Shown here piece by piece: positions 48,597-58,600 of a stretch of DNA of 64,000 nt. Under the pieces are notes generated by a model. The model was not told the DNA's origin. It was given only the letters and a program-made list of their open reading frames with translations, and made no database searches. Origin of the DNA: Kineosporia aurantiaca JCM 3230 (lineage in GTDB: Bacteria > Actinomycetota > Actinomycetes > Actinomycetales > Kineosporiaceae). Where the stretch lies: contig JODP01000002.1 of NCBI GenBank assembly GCA_000719025.1, positions 310,001 to 374,000 on the forward strand. The letters are read 5' to 3'. The stretch's first letter is position 1; the number at the start of each line of letters is the position of its first letter. The position numbers and the translations under genes were made by a program.

Positions 48597-50336
48597 TTAC
48601 AGGTACTGCCCGGTGTTGGCGACCGTGTCGATCGACCGCCCGGGCTCGGTGCCCTGCTTGCCCTGGATGATCGTCCGGATGTAGACGATGCGCTCGCCCT
48701 TCTTGCCGGAGATCCGCGCCCAGTCGTCGGGGTTGGTGGTGTTCGGCAGGTCCTCGGACTCCTTGAACTCGTCCACGCAGGCGCCCAGCAGGTGCTCCAG
48801 CCGGATCCCGCGCTGACCGAAGTCGAGGAAGTTCTTGATCGCGGCCTTCTTCGCCCGGTCGACGATGTTCTGGATCACCGCGCCCGAGTTGAAGTCCTTG
48901 AAGTAGAGGATCTCCTTGTCACCGTTGGCGTAGGTGACCTCGAGGAACTGGTTCTCCTCGGACTCCGCGTACATCCGCTCGACCGTGCGCTGGATCATCG
49001 CGTCCACGGTGGCGCTGCGCGAGCCCCCGTTGGCGTCCAGGTCGTCCGGGTGCAGCGGCAGGTCCTCGGTCAGGTACTTGGTGAAGATGTCCATCGCGCC
49101 CTCGGCGTCCGGCCGCTGGACCTTGATCTTCACGTCCAGCCGGCCCGGGCGCAGGATCGCCGGGTCGATCATGTCCTCGCGGTTCGAGGCGCCGATCACG
49201 ATGACGTTCTCGAGCCGCTCGACGCCGTCGATCTCACTCAGCAACTGCGGGACGATCGTGGTCTCGACATCGCTGGAGACGCCCGAACCGCGGGTCCGGA
49301 ACAGCGACTCCATCTCGTCGAAGAACACCACCACCGGGGTGCCCTCGCTGGCCTTCTCGCGGGCCCGGCTGAAGATCAGCCGGATGTGCCGCTCGGTCTC
49401 GCCGACGTACTTGTTCAGCAGTTCCGGGCCCTTGACGTTCAGGAAGTAGGACTTCGAGTCCTTCAGCCCGCGCGCCTCGGCCGCCTTCTTGGCCAGCGAC
49501 CGCGCCACCGCCTTGGCGATCAGCGTCTTCCCACAGCCGGGAGGGCCGTACAGAAGGACGCCCTTGGGCGCCTTCAGACCGTGCTCGCGGTACAGCTCGG
49601 GGTGCAGGAACGGCAGCTCCACGGCGTCGCGGATGTTGCTGATCTGCGGCCCCAGGCCACCGATGTCGGAGTAGTCGATGTCCGGGACCTCTTCGAGGAC
49701 GAGCTCCTCGACCTCGGCCCGGGCCACCTTCTCGTAGGCGAACCCGGCGCGCGGGTCCATCGTCAGGGCGTCGCCGACCTTGAGCTTGACCTCGGGGTCG
49801 CGCAGGGCGCCGGCCAGATGCACCACGCGCTCCTCGTCGGCGTGCGCCACGACCAGCGCCCGGGTGCCCTCATCCATGATCTCTTTCAGGATGACGATCT
49901 CACCGGTCCGCTCGAACGCCCGCGCCGCCACCACGTTGAAGGCCTCGTTGAGCATGACCTCCTGACCCGGCCGCAGCTCCTCGACCTCGATCGAGGGACT
50001 CACCGCGACCCGCATCTTGCGCCCGGAACTGATCACCTCGACCGTGCCGTCCTCCGCGGGGGAGACGAACACGCCGAACGTGTTGGGCGGCTGGGCGAGG
50101 CGATCCACCTCGGCCTTGAGCTGCACGATCTGCTCACGCGCGTCGCGCAGGGTGCTCGCGAGGCGCTCGTTCTGGGATCCGAGCTGGTTCACCTGGGCCC
50201 GGAGGCGGTCGATCTCGTCGCCCGCCGCCCCTGGAAGCCGTGCCGCCGAGAGTCGCTCGACCTCCTGCTGGAGGCGAACGATCTCGCGACGAAGCGCGGT
50301 CTCGTCAAGGCCGTACCCGCTGCTGTGGTCGGTCAT
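48597..50336 (-). CDS. mpa: Proteasome-associated ATPase (Mpa/ARC)
   Basis: The ATG at 50336 gives 579 residues. An N-terminal coiled coil (about 10-82) recognises Pup, tandem OB domains follow, then one AAA+ module with Walker A GPPGCGKT at 264-271, Walker B VVVFFDEMESL, and arginine finger region ILRPGRLDVKIK. The C-terminus GQYL is the motif that docks on and opens the proteasome gate. It forms a hexamer that unfolds pupylated proteins for PrcBA. Transcribed on its own, opposite to the DUF3054 gene. Confidence 0.96.
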   Translation of the reverse strand: MTDHSSGYGLDETALRREIVRLQQEVERLSAARLPGAAGDEIDRLRAQVNQLGSQNERLASTLRDAREQIVQLKAEVDRLAQPPNTFGVFVSPAEDGTVEVISSGRKMRVAVSPSIEVEELRPGQEVMLNEAFNVVAARAFERTGEIVILKEIMDEGTRALVVAHADEERVVHLAGALRDPEVKLKVGDALTMDPRAGFAYEKVARAEVEELVLEEVPDIDYSDIGGLGPQISNIRDAVELPFLHPELYREHGLKAPKGVLLYGPPGCGKTLIAKAVARSLAKKAAEARGLKDSKSYFLNVKGPELLNKYVGETERHIRLIFSRAREKASEGTPVVVFFDEMESLFRTRGSGVSSDVETTIVPQLLSEIDGVERLENVIVIGASNREDMIDPAILRPGRLDVKIKVQRPDAEGAMDIFTKYLTEDLPLHPDDLDANGGSRSATVDAMIQRTVERMYAESEENQFLEVTYANGDKEILYFKDFNSGAVIQNIVDRAKKAAIKNFLDFGQRGIRLEHLLGACVDEFKESEDLPNTTNPDDWARISGKKGERIVYIRTIIQGKQGTEPGRSIDTVANTGQYL

Positions 50337-50647
50337 GGCGGTAACCCTCCCGTCCTGCTGCGCAAAGGTCGACGCTTCGACCCTAGCTCGCCTGTCCGCC
50401 CTAACGGCGGGGAGGCGTAAATCCATCCACGAGATGAAATCTCGGGCCCGGCCGGCACCGTCGCCGACCGGAAAGGAGTCATCCTGGCATGTTCGGAGTC
50501 ACAATGGGTGTCTCCATGGTCACTTGACCGTCCGTGACCGGACAGGCTTCGTGACGCATATCTCCTCCACCGTTCGACCGATTACCGATGGTCCCTTGGC
50601 TCAGCACCTTCACCCGCCGCGGCCGAAAAAGCCAGACCACAGGGCCA
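50337..50647. other. Intergenic region upstream of the proteasomal ATPase gene
   Basis: A 311-bp gap that must contain the ATPase promoter. GAGAT-GAA-ATCTC at about 50432-50444 is a short palindrome. A 69-codon minus-strand frame that overlaps trmI was judged not to be a gene. On the plus strand AAAGGAG precedes a 12-codon ORF near 50490; it could be a leader peptide but has no downstream gene to regulate. Confidence 0.4.
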
Positions 50648-51712
50648 TCAATTAGCGGGATCGAAACCTGAAGTCGGTTGTCCGTCATCTTCTGAACCGT
50701 TTAACAGCTCGGGAGCAAGGCTTTCGGCGGGCGTGTCACTGACTTCGCGGCGCACCTTGCGAACCTTCTTCTCCGACACCGGCCGCTCCCCCAGATCACT
50801 CGCGGACCACTCGCCCCAGGCCTCGGCCACTCCGCGTTCGCCCTCGGCGGCGGCCTTGGCCGGCCGGCGACGCCGGGCCGGGGCGACCAGGCCGTCGGCC
50901 ATCCGCCGGGTGGTCAGCAGGAAGCCGGTGTGCCCGACCATCCGGTGCTGCGGGCGCACCGCCAGACCTTCCAGGTGCCAGCCGCGGACCATCGACTCCC
51001 AGGCCTGCGGCTCGGTGAAACGCCCGTCCTCGCGCAGCGCCTCGGCGACCCGCGAGAGCTGGGTGGCGGTGGCCACGTAACAGATCAGCACGCCGCCCGG
51101 CACGAGCGCCTTGGCCACCGCCGGAAGGCATTCCCAGGGGGCCAGGAGGTCCAGCACGAAGCGGTCCGCGTCGGTCTCCACCACGTCCGTCGCCACGTCA
51201 CCGACGGTGATTTCCCAGGCCGGGTGCGAACCGCCGAAGAACGTCTCGATGTTGCCCCGGGCGATGTCCGCGAAATCCTCCCGGCGCTCGTAAGAATGCA
51301 CGAACCCGGTGTCGCCCACGGCCCTGAGCAGCGACATCGTCAAAGCTCCGGACCCCACGCCGGCCTCGATGACCCGCGCCCCGGGGAAGATGTCAGCCAT
51401 CTGCACGATCTGCCCGGCGTCTTTCGGGTAGACCACGGCGGCCCCGCGCGGCATCGACAGAACGTAGTCGGCCAGCAGCGGTCGCAGCGCCAGGTACTCG
51501 ATCCCCGCGGTGTTCCGGACGACCCAGCCCTCGGGCCGCCCGATCAGCTCCTCGTGCCGGAACCGGCCGTGGTGCGTGTGGAACTCCTTGTCGGGGTGCA
51601 GCGTGATGGTGTGCAGCCGGCCCTTGGGGTCGGTCAGCTGCACCCTTTCACCGGCCCGGAACGGGCCTCGTCGCTGGTCGGCGCCGGTGGGGGCGGGGGG
51701 TGCTTCGGTCAT
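50648..51712 (-). CDS. trmI: tRNA (adenine-N1)-methyltransferase TrmI
   Basis: The ATG at 51712 gives 354 residues. The N-terminal beta domain (GERVQLTDPKGRLHTITLHP) and the SAM motif VIEAGVGSGALTMSLL, with SYERREDFADIARGNIE, match the bacterial m1A58 tRNA methyltransferase family. A long basic C-terminal tail (about 280-354) is extra. It methylates A58 in the T-loop, forming a tetramer. Located between the ATPase gene and the M50 protease as in mycobacteria. Confidence 0.93.
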   Translation of the reverse strand: MTEAPPAPTGADQRRGPFRAGERVQLTDPKGRLHTITLHPDKEFHTHHGRFRHEELIGRPEGWVVRNTAGIEYLALRPLLADYVLSMPRGAAVVYPKDAGQIVQMADIFPGARVIEAGVGSGALTMSLLRAVGDTGFVHSYERREDFADIARGNIETFFGGSHPAWEITVGDVATDVVETDADRFVLDLLAPWECLPAVAKALVPGGVLICYVATATQLSRVAEALREDGRFTEPQAWESMVRGWHLEGLAVRPQHRMVGHTGFLLTTRRMADGLVAPARRRRPAKAAAEGERGVAEAWGEWSASDLGERPVSEKKVRKVRREVSDTPAESLAPELLNGSEDDGQPTSGFDPAN

Positions 51713-51780
51713 AACCCGCGAGTCTATGGGGGCCGGCGGTGGGGTTATGACGACGGACGCCGGTGGACGCCGGTGGGCGG

Positions 51781-52917
51781 CTAGGGCGCGACGAAGCGGG
51801 CTACGTCCTCCCAGTCGAGCACCCCGACCACGTGGTCGTCCGGGCCGAGCACGGCATACCGGGCCGAAGGGGTCTGCTCCAGGGCCTGGATCAGCGCCTG
51901 GCCGGTCATGCCGACGGTGAGCACCGCACCGTCCGGCAGCGCCTCGGCCACGGCGTTGGCCCCGACCAGTTCGGCGCGGGCCGCGGGGACCCCGGCCGCG
52001 GCCCGTTCGTCCACGATCGCCGCCGGGCGCCCGTACACGTCGAGCACCACCACGGCCGAGGCGCCCGCCCCGGCGGCGGACATCAGGGCGCCGGCGACCG
52101 TGGCGTTGGACGGGACCGCGACGGCAGGCTGCAGCAGGTCGTCGATCACCGCGGCCTCGGTGCGGATGTTCCAGCGGGCCGCCTCGACCGCCTGCCCGGC
52201 CCCGCGCCACAGCAGGACGCCGACCAGGACCATCCAGAACGCGTTGCTCACGGCATGTTCCCCGGTCGCGACCGCGAAGACGGCGTACGCCATGGTGCCG
52301 ACGGCGATCACCCGGCCGGCGTTGCCCGCGATCAGGGCCGCGCGCAACCGGTCCCCGGTGACCCGCCAGAGCACCCCCTCGACCACCCGGCCGCCGTCCA
52401 GCGGGAGCCCCGGCAGGGCGTTGAAGACGGCGACGACCAGGTTGGAGGTGGCGGTGGCGGCCAGCAGCAGGCGGGTGACGCTGCCGGGTTCGGCGTGCCC
52501 CAGCGCCTGGTTGGCGACCAGCGCGATGACGGCGTTGGAGAGCGGGCCGACGACGGCCACCACGACGGCCCGCCAGGGCTGGGCCGAGGGGGCGTCGAAG
52601 GCGGTGTGCCCGCCCCACAGATCCAGGACGATGGCGGTGGCCGGGGTGCCGGTGGCGGCCGCGGCGACGGCGTGGGCGGCCTCGTGGACGAAGACGCTGA
52701 GCAGCAGGATCAGGGCGAAGACCAGGGAGATGCCGTAGGCCGTGGCCCCGGTGACGTCGACCCAGGTCCGCACGGTGGGGGCGAAGAAGACGGTCATCGC
52801 GGCGGCGATCAGGAACCAGGACGGGCGCAGGTAGACCGGCACCGGGCCGACCCGGCCCAGGCGGATCCCGGACTCGCGGTGCGGCAGGCTCGGCGCGTCG
52901 CCCGTGGCCGCACTCAT
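51781..52917 (-). CDS. Site-2-type M50 metalloprotease with CBS domains
   Basis: A 378-residue polytopic protein. HEAAH at 78-82 is the zinc motif and NALPGLPLDGG supplies the third ligand. Six or so spans are followed by a C-terminal CBS pair (about 250-378). Such proteases cleave membrane-bound anti-sigma factors or other signalling proteins inside the bilayer, and the CBS part may sense a nucleotide. It resembles the Rip3 group. It is 68 bp upstream of trmI on the same strand. Confidence 0.9.
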   Translation of the reverse strand: MSAATGDAPSLPHRESGIRLGRVGPVPVYLRPSWFLIAAAMTVFFAPTVRTWVDVTGATAYGISLVFALILLLSVFVHEAAHAVAAAATGTPATAIVLDLWGGHTAFDAPSAQPWRAVVVAVVGPLSNAVIALVANQALGHAEPGSVTRLLLAATATSNLVVAVFNALPGLPLDGGRVVEGVLWRVTGDRLRAALIAGNAGRVIAVGTMAYAVFAVATGEHAVSNAFWMVLVGVLLWRGAGQAVEAARWNIRTEAAVIDDLLQPAVAVPSNATVAGALMSAAGAGASAVVVLDVYGRPAAIVDERAAAGVPAARAELVGANAVAEALPDGAVLTVGMTGQALIQALEQTPSARYAVLGPDDHVVGVLDWEDVARFVAP

Positions 52918-53063
52918 CGGCGCCGGTCCGGATGCGGGCGCCAGATCTGTCCGCCTGGCCCGGGGTTGCTCACGTCCAGGATGTTAGGGCAGGTCGGGCG
53001 GCCCCTCGCGGGGACATTCCGGACCTTCCCAGAACTGTCGGACCCCACCCCTAGGGTTTCGGT

Positions 53064-53918
<855 letters not shown>

Positions 53919-54278
53919 GACGACGGATGTTCATGTCAGTTTGGGTTGACGGGTTGTTGGGCGTCAGTCCAGACTGACAATCAGGGCAGATTCGGGAGGG
54001 GATCCGGTACGCACCCGGCCCGATGCCTGCACGGATGATCGCCGGAGTGCCAAAATGTCCACCGACCCCTGGCCGCCGGTGCACCAGGATCGGGGTCGGT
54101 ATCAGGGAAGGACCCGAGGCGAGGGGGCTCATGCCTCGGGCGTAATTGGTTCGCACCGGATCGGGGCCGGAACCCGGTCGGGGATGGGGTCGGCGCGGCG
54201 TCAGGCCGCCCGGCCGCCTTGGGGGGATGCCGAGTCCCCGCACTGTGCAGTCCGAAGACGAACTCAGGGGAGTACACG
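53919..54278. promoter_or_regulatory. Long leader of the ABC transporter operon with inverted-repeat operator
   Basis: A 360-bp gap without a gene. GTCAGTC (53963-53969) and GACTGAC (53972-53978) are inverted arms around CA, and TGTCAGTTTGG at 53934-53944 is matched by an inverted near-copy ending at 53979. The start of the transporter lies 300 bp further on, so the promoter is probably near here and the transcript has a long leader. Confidence 0.5.
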
Positions 54279-55025
54279 GTGGGAAGCGACGCAATCGCGA
54301 GAGCGATTGATCTGCAGAAGGTTTACGGGACGGGCGAGGCTCAGGTGCAGGCGCTGCGGGGGGTCAGCGTCGACTTCGGGCGGGGTGAGATGACCGCGAT
54401 CATGGGCCCGTCCGGGTCCGGCAAGTCCACGCTGATGCACTGCATGGCCGCCCTGGACCGGCCGACCGGCGGCGACGTCGAGATCGACGGGGTCCAGATC
54501 CGCGGCCTGAAGGACAAGGCCCTCACCCAGCTGCGGCGCGACCGGCTGGGCTTCATCTTCCAGTCGTTCAACCTGGTGCCGACGCTGACGGCCAAGGAGA
54601 ACATCACGCTGCCGCTGGACATCGCCGGGCGCAAGGTCGACCAGGAGTGGTTCGACCGGGTGGTCGACACGGTCGGCCTGCGGGACCGGCTCAGTCACCG
54701 GCCGACCGAGCTGTCCGGGGGCCAGCAGCAGCGGGTGGCCTGTGCCCGGGCCCTGGTCAGCCGGCCGGCCATCGTGTTCGCCGACGAGCCGACCGGGAAC
54801 CTGGACTCCCGGGCCAGCGCGGAGATCCTCGGCTTCCTGCAGAACTCGGTGCGGGAGTTCGGGCAGTCCATCGTCATCGTCACCCACGACCCGGTGGCCG
54901 CCGGCTACGCCGACCGCGTGCTGTTCCTGGCCGACGGCGAGATCGTCGACGAGATGGCCGATCCGACCGCCGACAAGGTGCTCGAGCGGATGCGCGGCTT
55001 CGACGCGGCGGGCAGGCGCAGCTGA
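54279..55025 (+). CDS. MacB/LolD-type ABC transporter ATPase
   Basis: A GTG at 54279, preceded by AGGGGAG, gives 248 residues. Walker A GPSGSGKS is at 43-50, the signature LSGGQQQRVACARAL and Walker B IVFADEPTGNLD are intact, with a D-loop and the switch histidine in IVIVTHDP. It powers the FtsX-like permease encoded one base downstream. This class exports peptides, lipoproteins or transmits force mechanically, and does not import. Confidence 0.93.
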   Translation: MGSDAIARAIDLQKVYGTGEAQVQALRGVSVDFGRGEMTAIMGPSGSGKSTLMHCMAALDRPTGGDVEIDGVQIRGLKDKALTQLRRDRLGFIFQSFNLVPTLTAKENITLPLDIAGRKVDQEWFDRVVDTVGLRDRLSHRPTELSGGQQQRVACARALVSRPAIVFADEPTGNLDSRASAEILGFLQNSVREFGQSIVIVTHDPVAAGYADRVLFLADGEIVDEMADPTADKVLERMRGFDAAGRRS

Positions 55026-55026
55026 G

Positions 55027-57555
55027 ATGCTCAAGGTCACGGTCAAGGGAATCTTCACGCACCGGCTACGTTTCGCGCTGACCGCCCTCGCGGTCTGCCT
55101 GGGCGTCACCCTGGTCGCGGGCACCCTGGTGCTCAGCGCCAGCATCACCCGTACCTTCGACGCGATCATCGAACAGACCACGGCCGGCACCGACGTGCAG
55201 GTGCGCGGGGCCGAGCTGGACACCACCGGCTTCGACGGCACCAAGCAGCGCGAACCACTGCCGCTGACGCTGGAGTCGAAGATCCAGGCGGTGGACGGCG
55301 TCGCCCGGGTCAGCTCGGACGTCGGCGGCACGGCCATCCTGGTCGGCCAGGACGGCACCGCGGCCCGCAACGGCGGCGCCCCCAACCTCGGCTTCGCCTA
55401 CACCGGCGAGGACCCGAGCGTGAAGATGTACCAGGGGCGCGGTCCGGAGAAGAAGGGTGAGGTCGCGGTCGACGAGTCCACCCTGAAACTGGCCGATCTC
55501 AAGGTCGGGGACACCACCCGGGCACTGATCCAGAACGACCCGCAGGACGTCACCATCACCGGGGTCTTCACCTACGGCAGCAGCCTGGCCGGGGCGACCC
55601 TGGTGCTGCTGGACGAGAAGACGGCGATCGCCACCTGGGCCCCGGACGGCAAGGTGTCCTCGTTCACGATCGGCGCCGCGGACGGGGTCAGCGACCAGAC
55701 GCTGCGCGACCGGATCGCGGCCGTGGTCCCGTCCGGTACCGAGGTGGTCACCGGGGACGTGGTCTACCAGGAGCAGAAGGACTCGTTCGGCACCGCGATC
55801 GGCTTCATCACCACCTTCCTCCTGGTGTTCGCCCTGGTCGCGGTCTTCGTCGGGGCGTTCATCATCGCCAACACGTTCTCCATGCTGGTGGCCCAGCGCA
55901 CCCGCGAACTGGCCCTGCTGCGCGCGGTCGGCGCCTCGCGGGGCCAGGTGCTGCGGGTGGTCCTGGGCGAGGCCCTGATCCTCGGCCTGACCGGGTCGGT
56001 CATCGGGATCGGCCTGGGCGTGCTGCTGGCCGCCGGGCTGCAGGCCGCGGTCCGCTCGTTCGGGCTCGAGGTCACTCACGACCTGCCGGTCAGCGTGAGC
56101 ACGATCGCCATCAGCCTGGGCATCGGCGTGGTGGTGACCATGCTGTCGGCGATCTTCCCGGCGCTGCGGGCGGCCCGGGTGCCGCCGATCGCCGCTCTGC
56201 GGGACGACGCCCAGACCCCGCCCGGCGGCGTGCTGCGCCGGGGCATCATCGGGCTGGTGCTGGTGCTGCTGGGCTTCGCGGCGATCCTGCCCAGCTCGCT
56301 CGGGGACGACCCGAACTGGGGCCTGATCGGCGTCGGCGCGGTGCTCCTGCTGCTCGGCCTGCTGGTCGCGGCGCCCTGGCTGACCCGTCCGGTGGTGCGC
56401 CTGATCGGCATCCCGTACACCGCCGTCTACGGCACGGTCGGCCGCCTGGCCCGGGAGAACGCGCTGCGCAACCCGCGGCGTACGGCCACCACGGCCAGCG
56501 CGCTGATGATCGGCCTGGCCCTGATGTCCAGCGTCGGGGTCTTCGCCTCCTCGGCCAACGCCAGCGTCTCGGACATCGTCGACAGCGAGCTCACCGCCGA
56601 CTATGTGCTGAACACCGGTGGCAGCTCGCAGATCCCGGTCACGGTGGCCGACGCGGTGCAGAAGGCGCCCGGGGTCACCTCGGTGGCGACGATCCGGTCG
56701 GTCCCGGTGCAGATCGACAAGAGCGGCAAGTTCGCCATCGCGGCCGATCCGAAGGCCCTGGCCGACAACGTGAAGCTGGACGTCAAGGCGGGCTCGCTGG
56801 ACTCCATCGACTCCGGTGACGTGGTGATCAGCCAGACCGCGGCGGACGACGAGGGCTGGAAGGTCGGCGACACGATCACCGCCGAGGTGGGCACGAAGAA
56901 GAATCAGAGCCTGACCGTCGGCGGGATCATCGACGACTCCCAGGCCCTGAACAACCCGCAGATGATCGTGCCGCTGAAGCTCTACGCCGACACGGTCCCG
57001 GCCGCCCAGCAGGGCGACTTCCTGCTCTACGTGAAGTCGGACGGGACCAACACCGCCGGGCTGCGGGCCGAGCTGGACACCATCGTCAAGCCGTTCCTGG
57101 TGGTCTCGGTGCAGGACGGGGACGAGTTCGCAGACGCCCAGGCCGCGCAGATCAACACCCTGCTCTACCTGATCTACGCCCTGCTGGCCCTGAGCGTCCT
57201 GATCGCGGTGCTCGGCATCGTGAACACGCTGGCCCTGTCGGTGTTCGAGCGGACCCGGGAGATCGGGCTGCTGCGGGCGGTCGGCATGAGCCGGCGCCAG
57301 CTGCGCCGGATGATCAGCGCGGAGTCGGTCAGCACGGCGGTGTTCGGCGCGGTGCTCGGCATGGCCCTGGGCCTGGTGCTCGGGCTCGTGCTGCAGCGGG
57401 CGCTGGTGTCCCAGGGCCTGGAGACCTTGTCCATCCCCTGGGTGACCCTGCTGATCGTGCTGGTCTGCTCCGCCCTGGCCGGAATGGTCGCGGCGATCAT
57501 GCCGGCCTGGCGGGCGGTGCGGCTGGACGTGCTGCGGGCGATCACGGCCGACTAG
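55027..57555 (+). CDS. FtsX/MacB-type ABC transporter permease
   Basis: An 842-residue permease with two FtsX modules. Spans at the N-terminus (LRFALTALAVCLGVTLVAGT), three around residues 255-400, and a second set of three at the C-terminus flank two large extracellular MacB-PCD-like domains. The ATG at 55027 lies one base after the ATPase stop. Single-chain permeases with this duplication are common in actinomycetes, often regulated by TetR or two-component systems and giving resistance to antimicrobial peptides. Substrate is unknown. Confidence 0.92.
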   Translation: MLKVTVKGIFTHRLRFALTALAVCLGVTLVAGTLVLSASITRTFDAIIEQTTAGTDVQVRGAELDTTGFDGTKQREPLPLTLESKIQAVDGVARVSSDVGGTAILVGQDGTAARNGGAPNLGFAYTGEDPSVKMYQGRGPEKKGEVAVDESTLKLADLKVGDTTRALIQNDPQDVTITGVFTYGSSLAGATLVLLDEKTAIATWAPDGKVSSFTIGAADGVSDQTLRDRIAAVVPSGTEVVTGDVVYQEQKDSFGTAIGFITTFLLVFALVAVFVGAFIIANTFSMLVAQRTRELALLRAVGASRGQVLRVVLGEALILGLTGSVIGIGLGVLLAAGLQAAVRSFGLEVTHDLPVSVSTIAISLGIGVVVTMLSAIFPALRAARVPPIAALRDDAQTPPGGVLRRGIIGLVLVLLGFAAILPSSLGDDPNWGLIGVGAVLLLLGLLVAAPWLTRPVVRLIGIPYTAVYGTVGRLARENALRNPRRTATTASALMIGLALMSSVGVFASSANASVSDIVDSELTADYVLNTGGSSQIPVTVADAVQKAPGVTSVATIRSVPVQIDKSGKFAIAADPKALADNVKLDVKAGSLDSIDSGDVVISQTAADDEGWKVGDTITAEVGTKKNQSLTVGGIIDDSQALNNPQMIVPLKLYADTVPAAQQGDFLLYVKSDGTNTAGLRAELDTIVKPFLVVSVQDGDEFADAQAAQINTLLYLIYALLALSVLIAVLGIVNTLALSVFERTREIGLLRAVGMSRRQLRRMISAESVSTAVFGAVLGMALGLVLGLVLQRALVSQGLETLSIPWVTLLIVLVCSALAGMVAAIMPAWRAVRLDVLRAITAD

Positions 57556-58228
57556 CCGGCCGGGCTTGTTCCGGGGATCAGCGCCGCTGCGAATACCCGC
57601 CGGTGGCAAGCACATAAGTGTTGTTCCGCAGAACAAGGAGTTCCGGTCGCGGCCGCCCCCGCTGCACCAGGGCGAAGGCGAGCTTGTCGGGGCTGAGCGA
57701 GCGGCCGGTCGCAGCCTTCGGGCTGGGGCCGGCCGCTTCGTCGGTTCTGGTCGCCCCCGGAACGACTAGTCGCCAGGAGGTCTTGCAGGCCGGTCCGCCG
57801 CTGAGGGTACGGTCAGCGCCCGCGGATGGCTGCGCTGGGCTCGACCAAAAGTTCAGGGCCGGGCGGGGCAAGCGCGTTGTGTCGGCCTCCCGCAACCGCT
57901 TTTGCCTGGTGATCGTCACCTTTGACGAGCACACCTTTTGCTTCTGGCGGGTCGCGTTTGCTTGGGCCCGGCCGCGGAAAGCCTTGGGTTCAGTACATTT
58001 CACGAGACAGAGCACCCATCGGTGAGGCACATCCAGGCTCCAGAGGAAGGCGCAATCCCGCCATCCAGCGAGGCCATACGCGTCCCCCAAAACCCGAGCG
58101 GCGGCCCACGCCTGGATGGGCGAGGGCCGCCGTGTCATCGGCCGGGCCGACGGCCAGGAGAACGACGAGCAAGAGAACTAGCCAAGCGGGCAGAGCACCA
58201 GCACACGTTACGCTGCAACGCCTTTGGT
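57556..58228. other. Poorly coding region, possible decayed or foreign DNA
   Basis: A 673-bp stretch with no gene I can support. Overlapping frames on both strands (minus 57578-58138, 186 codons; plus 57618-58025, 135 codons) lack recognisable domains, and codon wobble GC is lower than in flanking genes. TTTGCCTGGTGATCGTCACC and neighbouring bases are locally AT-richer. It may be a degraded gene or an imported fragment. No inverted-repeat ends or transposase were seen. Confidence 0.4.
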
Positions 58229-58552
58229 TCAGCTCTTGCGGTGCTTGGGGTGGTCCGCGACCGGGCTGGCGTCGGTGGCCGGGTTCACAGTGGTCGTCCG
58301 GTCCGAGGGGGCGGCCGCCGGATCCGCGGTAGAACCGTCGGCCGCGCAGGGACCGGAGGACGTGGCCGGGGGGACCGGGGCCGCGGGCTGCTTGACCATT
58401 ACCGTCAAAGAGCCGTCGCCGGTGCACATCTGGAAGTGGAAAGGGTTCTTCAGGGCGCCGGGATCGGCCCGCATGGTCGAGGTGAGCACCGCCACGCCGA
58501 GGCCGAGGGCGATGGTGAACTTGAGGAAGCGCGGGGAGGACCGCCGTTCCAT
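58229..58552 (-). CDS. Small exported or membrane-anchored protein
   Basis: A 107-residue protein from an ATG preceded by a GGAG. An N-terminal hydrophobic segment (FLKFTIALGLGVAVLTSTMR) could be a signal anchor. The exported part has NPFHFQMCTGDGSLTVMVKQ, two cysteines and a Pro/Ala/Thr-rich tail. Family unknown. It lies 48 bp downstream of the ferric-reductase-like gene on the same strand, so it probably belongs to that operon and may assist its electron transfer or stability. Confidence 0.65.
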   Translation of the reverse strand: MERRSSPRFLKFTIALGLGVAVLTSTMRADPGALKNPFHFQMCTGDGSLTVMVKQPAAPVPPATSSGPCAADGSTADPAAAPSDRTTTVNPATDASPVADHPKHRKS

Positions 58553-58600
58553 GGTTTCTGGGCTCCTGTCAGGGGTCAGGGTGGATGGGTCAGGCAAAGG

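Noticed and set aside
50479..50688. 69-codon frame upstream of the proteasomal ATPase gene
   Set aside because: Overlaps the end of trmI, no ribosome binding site and no recognisable features.
55066..57636. 856-codon minus-strand frame opposite the ABC permease
   Set aside because: Shadow of the FtsX-like permease; no hydrophobic or catalytic pattern.
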